A stretch of 5,744 nt of DNA from Candidatus Phascolarctobacterium caballi. GTDB taxonomy: Bacteria > Bacillota > Negativicutes > Acidaminococcales > Acidaminococcaceae. Shown in pieces: positions 1 to 5,744 of this stretch; positions within the stretch are counted from its first letter, which is position 1, and each line of letters starts with the position of its first letter. The stretch lies in the NCBI GenBank assembly GCA_018065225.1, contig JAGHTS010000168.1, forward strand, positions 1 to 5,744. The letters are read 5' to 3'. Made by a program: the position numbers and the translations under genes. A model generated the notes under the pieces. That model was not told the origin of the DNA and made no database searches. It was given only the letters and a program-made list of their open reading frames with translations.

Positions 1-3000
1 GTTTCAGGTACGGAAAAAGTAGAGGGTGTGACCTTGACAGACGCTGACCAGAAAACCATCACTGTGGGAGATGTCAAAGTTTTGGCAAACACCGACCACA
101 CCATAAACATTCATAATGTGGCGGTGGGCGTGTCCGTAGGTCTGGATACGAAACCGGGAATAAGTTTTAATCTGGCGGCTGTAGGCAATGTGGGCGTAGT
201 GGATTTGACCGGCAAGACCGAAGCCACCCTGAAGGCGGTAAAATTAGACGATTTGCGGACTGAGGTTAAGGCGGACCGCAAGGAAAATGTTACAGAAAGC
301 GGCACCAGTGTGGTTGTTGCCGCCAAACTGCAACTGGCTCCGAGCGATGCATCTTCCGAAAAGATATTTTGGACGGCAATAAAGAATATTTTGGGTAACG
401 TTGCCGCCTTTGCCAATGTCTATACAGTATCCGACCGGGCGGAAACCCTTGCTTTGGTGGATTTTGCAGATATTACCCACAAGGGTGTTACAGACACCAA
501 TTTCACTGCCACCAATGTGGATGAAGTGAGCGCCACCAACACAATCAGGACGGACGCACAGGAAATAGGCGTTGGGGTTTCCATAGGCATTGAAGCAGGG
601 GTTGCGGTTTGGAACAATGAATTGCACGGTACGGCACGTGCCCTTGTGAAGGACAGTAATATCGGAACAAACAACCAACAGAGGGCAAATTTGAAAGTTC
701 TTTCCCTCAATGACATCAAAAATGACTTTACAGCAGTGAATGTTGGGGTTGGTGCTATTACTGTGGGTGCCAATATTGTTACAGAAAACATGAATACTAC
801 CGCTTTGGCGGAAGTGGTCGGCAGCAACAATGAGGAAATTTATGCCCGGGATGTGCAGATTTTGGCAAAGGAAAATGCCAAGGTTACGGATGCTGTTTAT
901 CCAATTTCCCTCTCCCTTGTAACGGCGGCAGGTACCAAGGTACGGATAAATTTGGGCAATGAGAATACCACCGGTTATACTATTACCAAACCGTCCAGTA
1001 ATGATACGGACGATAATGGCTATGGTTTGCTTTTCAACAATCCTGATGCTGATGGCAACATTACCGAGCCGACAGGCATGGACAATGACGAAACAAAGAC
1101 CTATGGCGGAACATCCGGGAATGATGATATTGACAAAGATATAGACGAAGTGGCGAAGGGAGTATTAACTAAGCACACAACAACATCTTCAGGTACAGTT
1201 ACGGAGAAAGGCATTCTGGCAAAAGTGTCAGGGGTGGAAATCAATGCCAACGGCAATATTGAGGTAGGCACGGATGTGCAGGATACGGTGGATTCCTCAG
1301 TGTTGTCAGTGCAAGCACTGGGTGTGAAAGGTGCAGGCATAACCAATTTCATCACCACCGACCAAAACATTGGTATTACAGTCAACAATGCCACTTTGAA
1401 AGGTAAAAAGGTTGAAATTGTGAATAAGACGGATGGCAAGATTTCGGCTAAAGCAACACCGGTGCGGGCCAATGCTGCTGAACTTGCAAGTGTCAATGAG
1501 GCATTTGTGGAACGTCGTGACAAAGTTAATATAACTGTGGACAGCAGTACCTTGACTGCCACAGGAACAAATGAGGAATTGCTTATCAGGAACAAAGATA
1601 CAAGGTCATTGAAAGCAGAAATTCTTTCTCCCGGCTTTGACGTTTTTTCCGCCGGCTATTTGAGTGCAGAGGTAACTGACAAGAGCAATTTCTCCTTGAA
1701 AATAGACAGCACAGGCAGTAATTCCAAACTGAACGGTACGAAAATTACCTTGGACAACTTCAAGGAGAAGAAAACCACAGGAGATAACTACAATTTAAGT
1801 GCCACTGTGGGCTTCTATGGTTTTGATGGCATTGATGGAAGAGGCACTTTGGCACAATCAACTTTGAACAGCACTGCCACCTTGAGCATTAAAGACGGTG
1901 TTGCTTTCAAAGGGGATGATATTGATATCACCAACGGTTTTCAGGACATTGCCTTGAACGCCAACGAAAATTTTGTGACCGTGGGCGCTCTTAATGTGGA
2001 AATAAACAAGAGCAGGGTTAATTCCACCGCCACAGCGGATACCCAGATTGGCAAGATTGTTGTGGACGCTTACACGGAGGGGAAACAGGCAGACCTCAGC
2101 GTTGAATCTGTCAGCGATATTTATTTTAATGATGTTATTTCCGGGGTGACGACAACTGCCGCCAATTTGGGCGGCACCAACTATGTGCGGAACACCATTG
2201 ACAACAAGGCAACCCTGAAATTTGATGCCCAAAACTTAAAAGTGCATGACCTTGATTTGGCGGCACACACGGAGCAGACCGGCACTATGGAAACCAATGC
2301 CTATTCCGGCTCTGCCATTGCCATTACGCCTTTGGCGGCCGGTGTGAAGAATGATGCCAATTTCGTTGCGGAACTTTTGCTTAGCGGTGACATTACGGCT
2401 TCCGGAAATGTAACGGTTGGGGCAAACCATGATACGGACAGCAAAATTGCCTGTGTGGGATGGGGCGGCACCATTCTCGGCGGCAGCGGCAACGGCATCC
2501 GTACCTATACGGATGTGCTGAATGTTACAGAATTAAATAATGCCACGATTACAACAGACGGCAGTTTGAATGTCCTCACCACTACCAATTTCAATCAAAA
2601 TAAAGGGGTTGCCGACCCCTCAAAAACCGGTACGAAAGACGCTTTGCACAGCAATTATATGATGTACGGTTCCATGAAGGGCGTAGGTGTTGCGGGGTTG
2701 AGCAACAGTATTGACAGCAAAGTAACTATTGGCAACGAAACCCTTATTGGCGGTTCTTTTGCCAAAAATGCAAACGGCAACTTTACCAAAGATGCAAACG
2801 GCAAGTTGATTGCCAATAAGACACAGGCAAAACTCAAATCCGGCGGCAAGATGATTGTGGGCGGATACAGCCACAATATTATTAACGTGGGCGAAAGCGC
2901 CACCGCTTCGGCGGCGGTGGCCGGGGGCATCACTTCCACCATCCGTAACACTATAACGGACAACACCAATGTGCAGATAGTGGAAAATGACGGTAACGCT

Positions 3001-5744
3001 TATGATACAGAGTTACGGACTACCAACGGCAAGCAGGATTTGTATATTGTGGCTTATGACAACATTGATTCCAGCACGGTGGGTTTCAGTGAATATATTA
3101 CGTTGGGCATTGGCGGTGCAGGGTGCTATGTTTATGACACCACCACACGGAACAATACCATTGATATTGGCGGCGGTGTGGATATTATCAGTTTGGGCAA
3201 TTTGAACCTCTACACCAGCAGGGATGAAAACGGCAAGGTTTCAGAGTACAGCGTGTTGCAGGCAAGCAGGGCGTTCGCCGCATCCATAATTACCATACCT
3301 TATACCAGTGTCCATAGCAACTTGACGCAGAACAATCATATTACGGTGCAGAAGGATGCGGAATTGTTCTCTGTCAAGGATACCAATATTGCGGCAGACA
3401 AAGGTTATGAGAAGATTGACCGTGAGACAGGTTCCTACTGCTGGTTCAAGAACAACTATGGCGATGAACGGGTTACCACCAGCAAGGGCAACCTTGGCAA
3501 CAATATAACGGACACCAACTATGTGCAGGTGGATGGTCATGTTACCGCCGGAGTTCTAAACAAAATTGCGGTCTATATCGGTAAAAATAGTGATGACAAG
3601 ATCTATGTGGTTGTTCCCGATGATGGTACGGCTGACCATATTACGCCTACCGGCAATCAAGTGCTGGTGGTGGCAGATTATACGGCAAAAGACGGAAAAT
3701 ATTATCTCTATGATAGTGGTGCAACAAAAGGCCATGGTACAGAAATCAGTGCCGATTTCATTAACTTTGGTTTTGAGGCATATACAGAGGGCGGGCACAC
3801 CTATACGGTGCAGGAGCAGGAAGAAGAATTCTTCCGCATCACAGGTATCAAACGCACCGATTTTTCTGCTCAAAACGTAGAGTTGGGAAAACAGACCTTG
3901 AGTCAGTTGGAGCAGTTGGACAAACTGTTGAATGAATATGGGGCGGATAAGGGCCCCGCCTACTATAATTTGCAGGCAGAACGGAACAGGTTGTATAACC
4001 TGGCTAAAAGTATGGGGTTGCTTTCAGACGACCCGTCTTCCGCATCGCTCTCCGGTGTCAACCTTGCCATCAACCTGCCCAATTTGTACGGGCAGGGCGG
4101 TAATGTGGATATTGCAACCTCCGACTTGAAAGGAACAGCTACAGGCAAGATTACTGCCAAAGGCCAGGCCTCCATCAATATCCTCAACAACAGCAGTATG
4201 TTGTTGCAGGTCAATGATGTGGTGATTGACCATTCCGGAGGCAGGGTATATTACAATAACGAGGCATTGCTTGAAGGTACTTATGCCACAAGAATTGGCG
4301 AAATCAACAAGACAACGAAGACGGGTTTCGGCGCTCAGGTGGTAACTAAAGAAGGTACTGAACCTGGCATCAATATTACAGGCACTTGGGCAGGCACAGT
4401 ACATTTTAATGAATATACAGATGCAGGTGGCACTGCTCCTGCCTGCGATATGAAAGTCCCCTCCCATATTTATGTTGTGGGCGAAGTGGTCAACAAAGCA
4501 GGGGTTGTGGACATTGGCACTAATGATGGTGATATTGTTGTTTCCGGTGAGAGGGCAACTGTCAACGGCGCTACAGTAACTATACATTCCCAAAACGGCA
4601 GAATTTTTGAGAATAACGCTGATGGTCTGATTAACGTTGGCGGCGCCCCAGAAATTCTTAATGAAGATTCCTCCGCCGCTTCTTATAGAAAGTATTTTGA
4701 CGAGTTTGTGACGGTATATAGTAGCGATGCGGGCAAAAGGGTGCTGGAGGCATGTTACCAAAAAAAGGGTGTTGTTCTTTATCCTCAGGAAGCGATTTCT
4801 TTGGGGTTGCTTGATGAAAAATTTGTTAATGCTGTTATGGTGACTGTATCACCAGAACAAAACACCATTGTTATAACCCTTACGATGGATGAGGCAAAAA
4901 AACTTGGGCTGGTTTCTCAGCCGGGTAGTGGAAACTATTTTCATACTGTTGCACTTCCTGATGCTGGAGCCAAGGTTGAATTTTGCAAGGTGTTTCATGA
5001 TGGCGATAACTATTCTTATGTACCACAGATAAAGATGGATAATGCTCCCATTATTGTCCGCAAGGACGGTGACAAGCCGCTGGGCGGCAGAATTACCGGT
5101 TCCGACATTGTCCTGAGTGCGGCAGATATCAATGTGAACGGCATTATCCAAAGCGGTTTTGGCGAATACCGCCTGAACCTGACGGCGGAGGATGAGGCAC
5201 GCATTCAGGCAATCAGGAACAGCATTGGCAGCGGTGAAGCGAAACTGGCGGACAAGGATGTGCTGAACAATCCCCGTTACCTGATACGGGAGGGCGGTGC
5301 GGTTTGGGACAGTGCCAGCCAAAGTTATGTCTATGAAATAGGGGCATATTACAACCCATCTACAGATACGGTTGTTACTTCCCGTGTGGATGCCAACGGC
5401 GGGCATATTTTCTTGAACGGCCGTATTTCTTCCACCGGGGACGGTATGATTAAATGCCTTGACGGTGTTTATAACATTACAGCGAAAAACACCTTTGACC
5501 ACAACTTGGCTTTGAATGATTTGGTGGTGAACGATGTTCAGGGTTCCATTACCATTGTTGACAGCGGTTTGGGCAAGGCGGTGGAGATTACCCGTTCGGG
5601 CGGTGTTCAGCCCTCGCAATATGGCGGGACTACAGGAGACACCAGCCAGATAACTGCCAACGGCAGCGGCTACACTTATCAGCCCAAGGGCGGCCTGACC
5701 TATGAATGGGTCAATGGCACCAAGCAGGATACAGAGATCTATTA
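1..5744 (+). CDS. Giant LktA-family (leukotoxin-like) filamentous adhesin, internal fragment, both ends missing
   Basis: Frame 1 is open over all 1914 complete codons, with no start or certain stop; the last two bases, ta, leave the next codon undecided. The product is Gly/Asn/Thr/Asp/Val-rich, with seven Cys (818, 1042, 1147, 1482, 1585, 1662, 1819) and seven Trp, as expected of a secreted beta-helical surface protein. Degenerate strand repeats (AVGVSVGL 41-48, GVGVSIGI 190-197, YITLGIGGAG 1032-1041) fill most of it. A helical hairpin (1291-1341), a turn VGGAPE (1546-1551), INVNGIIQSG (1710-1719), FLNGRISSTGDG (1804-1815) and YEWVNG (1901-1906) resemble modules I recall from LktA-family adhesins of Negativicutes. 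Family knowledge implies export by type V secretion and a role in attachment to cells or other bacteria; toxicity cannot be inferred. Signal peptide, secretion domain and anchor must lie outside the window. A more generic filamentous-haemagglutinin-like adhesin or autotransporter passenger is the alternative. That it is one coding frame is near certain; the family name is likely. Confidence 0.85.
88..930 (+). other. Gly/Val strand repeats of the beta-helix (residues 30-310)
   Basis: This part of the adhesin repeats a pattern of a hydrophobic Gly/Val-alternating strand followed by a polar stretch and another short strand. The clearest copies are AVGVSVGL (41-48), GVGVSIGI (190-197) and VNVGVGAITVG (246-256). 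Each is followed within about 20-40 residues by an Ala-Thr-Leu or Ala-Arg-Ala-Leu-Val type strand (TEATLKAV 73-80, GTARALVKDSN 210-220, NTTALAEVVGSN 265-276) and then by strands such as DVQILAKENA (284-293). This is the usual look of a parallel beta-helix in filamentous adhesins. A short stretch at 119-140, with Trp124 and KNILGNVAAFANV, is more hydrophobic and could be helical. Boundaries are approximate. Confidence 0.6.
1000..1149 (+). other. Acidic Asp-rich segment with calcium-loop-like motif (residues 334-383)
   Basis: Fifteen of these 50 residues are Asp or Glu and only two are Lys, unlike the flanking beta-repeats. Two stretches resemble Asp/Asn calcium loops: DTDDNGYG at 335-342 and NPDADGNI at 347-354. 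The second matches the first eight positions of an EF-hand loop (N/D-x-D-x-D-G-x-I), but residue 358, where the bidentate Glu should be, is Thr. A third acidic run, DDIDKDIDE, lies at 375-383. It may be a flexible loop or linker emerging from the beta-helix, possibly binding calcium. The composition is seen directly; calcium binding is inference. Confidence 0.5.
1153..2160 (+). other. Polar beta-repeat region of the adhesin (residues 385-720)
   Basis: This section continues the beta-helix-like pattern with shorter, more polar strands: VSGVEINANGNIEVGTDV (409-426), GKKVEIVNKTDGKISAKA (468-485), KVNITVDSSTLTATG (508-522) and DDIDITNGFQDIALNAN (639-655). The alternating hydrophobic/polar pattern followed by Asn/Asp-Gly turns suits stacked beta-strands. 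No catalytic motif or membrane segment is visible. A Lys-rich patch, NFKEKKTTGDNY (586-597), and an aromatic Gly patch, VGFYGFDGIDGRG (604-616), break the pattern and may be loops. I recognise no named domain here beyond the general filamentous-adhesin character. Confidence 0.5.
2161..3561 (+). repeat. Degenerate protein repeats anchored on N-x-I (residues 721-1187)
   Basis: A repeating protein unit can be followed by eye: a Gly/Ala-rich hydrophobic strand, then Asn-x-Ile, then a V-x-I strand, then an L-x-V/I/L strand. N-x-I anchors fall at residues 731 (NTI), 902 (NSI), 983 (NTI), 1052 (NTI), 1112 (NHI) and 1167 (NNI). Spacing from 902 on is 81, 69, 60 and 55 residues; the 731-902 gap probably holds one more copy, where GNGIRTYTD (830-838) replaces the anchor. 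The Gly/Ala strands are GSAIAITPLAAGV (770-782), GVGVAGLSNSI (894-904), ASAAVAGGITSTI (969-981), YITLGIGGAGCYV (1032-1044) and SRAFAASIITIP (1089-1100). Divergence is high at DNA level, so the repeats are old. The arrangement suits rungs of an extended beta-helix. Confidence 0.6.
2764..2811 (+). repeat. Two tandem 24-bp direct repeats (8-residue units)
   Basis: Two adjacent 24-bp units, 2764-2787 and 2788-2811, match at 19 of 24 positions and share the core atgcaaacggcaa. They encode KNANGNFT and KDANGKLI (residues 922-937). Because the unit is a multiple of three, gain or loss of a copy keeps the reading frame. The Asn/Asp-x-Asn-Gly turns suggest a surface loop between beta-strands. This is much better conserved at DNA level than the long protein repeats around it, so it probably arose by a recent local duplication. 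Confidence 0.75.
3562..3840 (+). other. Probable beta-rich insert between helix repeats and hairpin (residues 1188-1280)
   Basis: The N-x-I repeat pattern stops near residue 1187 and is replaced by a stretch rich in Tyr, Asp and Lys with different strand spacing: KIAVYIGKN (1188-1196), KIYVVVPDDG (1200-1209), NQVLVVADYTAKDGKYYLYD (1219-1238). It ends in a strongly acidic run, QEQEEEFF (1271-1278), just before the helical hairpin. The order of short strands and Asp-Gly turns could be a small beta-sandwich-like or loop domain projecting from the filament. I do not recognise the fold; the insert boundaries are estimates from the loss of the repeat pattern. Confidence 0.4.
3871..4023 (+). other. 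Two-helix (coiled-coil-like) hairpin (residues 1291-1341)
   Basis: Two amphipathic helices are predicted by eye, joined by a Gly-Ala-Asp-Lys-Gly turn. Helix one is about 1291-1313, with Leu at 1300, 1303, 1306 and 1309 in KQTLSQLEQLDKLLNEYG. Helix two is about 1319-1341, with Leu at 1324, 1331, 1334 and 1340 in NLQAERNRLYNLAKSMGL. Both are rich in Gln, Glu, Lys and Leu and poor in Gly, Thr and Val, the opposite of the surrounding beta-repeats. As I recall, LktA-family adhesins often carry such a helical hairpin between two beta-helix parts, which supports the family call. Its function is unknown; packing, spacing or assembly of the filament are possibilities. Confidence 0.65.
4036..4653 (+). 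other. Second beta-helix section ending in Gly-Gly-Ala-Pro-Glu turn (residues 1346-1551)
   Basis: After the helical hairpin the protein returns to beta-helix character: SGVNLAINLPNLYGQGGNVD (1351-1370), GKITAKGQASINILNNSSML (1382-1401), SGGRVYYNN (1412-1420), PSHIYVVGEVVNKAG (1487-1501), GDIVVSGERATVNGATVTIH (1510-1529). It closes with ADGLINVGGAPE (1540-1551). Strands of the form G-x-I/V-x-I/V followed by N-G turns resemble those of filamentous haemagglutinin-type passengers. The closing motif resembles a GGDPE-type element I recall from LktA-family proteins. Cys1482 lies in this section without an obvious nearby partner. Confidence 0.55.
4654..5040 (+). other. AT-richer, probable globular insert with two cysteines (residues 1552-1680)
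   Basis: The beta-repeat pattern breaks off and a mixed helix/strand sequence follows: SYRKYFDEFVTVYSSDAGKR (1561-1580), a CYQKKGVVLYPQEA stretch (1585-1598), VNAVMVTVSPEQNTIVITL (1609-1627), MDEAKKLGL (1629-1637) and AKVEFCKVFHDGDNYSY (1657-1673). It holds two Cys, 1585 and 1662, that could pair. A hand count gives about 41 % GC for 4681-5040, against about 58 % for 5161-5280 in the same gene; codons ending in T, such as GTT, CTT and TAT, are frequent. The adhesin pattern resumes directly after it. I recognise no named domain. A separately acquired domain inserted in frame is plausible but unproven. Confidence 0.5.
5041..5744 (+). other. C-terminal-type beta modules of the LktA-like adhesin (residues 1681-1914)
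   Basis: This part carries the motifs that most support the family call: ITGSDIVLSAADINVNGIIQ (1698-1717), a charged EYRLNLTAEDEARIQAIR (1722-1739), GGHIFLNGRISSTGDGMIK (1800-1818), LDGVYNITAKNT (1820-1831), VQGSITIVDSG (1846-1856), and at the end KGGLTYEWVNGTKQD (1897-1911). From memory of the family, such modules lie in the later part of the passenger and precede further beta-repeats or the C-terminal region. The window cuts off after Tyr1914, leaving ta. If the next base is A or G the gene ends there; a Tyr codon is at least as likely, because the motif seems to continue. Confidence 0.6.

Noticed and set aside
34..39. Promoter-like ttgaca hexamer
   Set aside because: No -10-like element lies at the right distance, and the site is within the continuous coding frame.
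111..830. Three overlapping minus-strand open frames of 101-144 codons, two of them hydrophobic
   Set aside because: They overlap each other in different frames and the sense gene. The apparent hydrophobic, membrane-like character arises from reverse reading of Asn/Thr/Gly codons.
959..1144. Plus-strand 61-codon frame starting with Met
   Set aside because: It is in another frame inside the adhesin's acidic segment, lacks a convincing ribosome binding site, and its Met/Ile/Leu-rich product is a frame-shifted reading of GAT-rich codons.
2899..2921. GC-rich hairpin with an 8-bp stem and 7-base loop containing ttcg
   Set aside because: The inverted repeat is real, but no T-run follows and it sits in the middle of the open frame encoding the Ala/Gly strand. 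It is more likely a by-product of GC-rich Ala/Gly codons than a terminator.
3823..3834. Perfect 12-bp palindrome gaagaattcttc
   Set aside because: It encodes part of the Glu-Glu-Phe-Phe run inside the gene. A palindrome this short is expected by chance, and there is no sign of an operator or integration site.
4024..4761. Minus-strand open frame of 245 codons
   Set aside because: It is antisense to the second beta-helix section, is Cys- and His-rich in a way typical of shadow translations, and matches no known family.
4849..5619. Long minus-strand open frame of 256 codons
   Set aside because: It lies wholly antisense to the continuous frame 1 gene. Its translation has no recognisable domain, and long antisense frames are expected because the sense strand uses few TTA, CTA and TCA codons.

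Overview
The window is the inside of one very large protein-coding gene on the + strand. Reading frame 1 runs from the first base to the last complete codon (bases 1-5742, 1914 codons) without a stop, and two bases (ta) of the next codon remain at the end. Neither the start codon nor a certain stop codon lies in the window. No second gene, RNA gene, promoter, terminator, mobile element or CRISPR array was found. Long open frames on the minus strand are antisense shadows of this gene.

The protein looks like a secreted, surface-exposed filamentous adhesin. It is rich in Gly, Asn, Thr, Asp, Val, Ile and Ala, has only seven Cys in 1914 residues, and shows degenerate beta-strand repeats of the kind that build a long beta-helix. 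The best family match, from recalled sequence character and not a search, is the LktA family of filamentous adhesins. That family is named after the Fusobacterium necrophorum leukotoxin and is common in diderm Firmicutes (Negativicutes). Such proteins are normally exported by a type V route, either two-partner secretion or a fused autotransporter barrel. The exporting part is not visible here.

Layout, in residues of the fragment: 1-310, Gly/Val strand repeats; about 334-383, an acidic Asp-rich segment with a calcium-loop-like motif; 385-720, polar beta-repeats; 721-1187, a regular run of repeats anchored on N-x-I, interrupted near 922-937 by a small tandem repeat; 1188-1280, a probable non-helix beta-rich insert; 1291-1341, a two-helix hairpin; 1346-1551, beta-helix again, ending in a Gly-Gly-Ala-Pro-Glu turn; about 1552-1680, an AT-richer probable globular insert with two Cys; 1681-1914, conserved C-terminal-type beta modules ending in a Tyr-Glu-Trp-Val-Asn-Gly motif.

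The organism is probably a Gram-negative-staining (diderm) anaerobe, most likely a Negativicute. This rests on the protein type and a mid-range GC content (sampled lines mostly 40-60 %), so it is tentative. What the adhesin binds cannot be read from this sequence.
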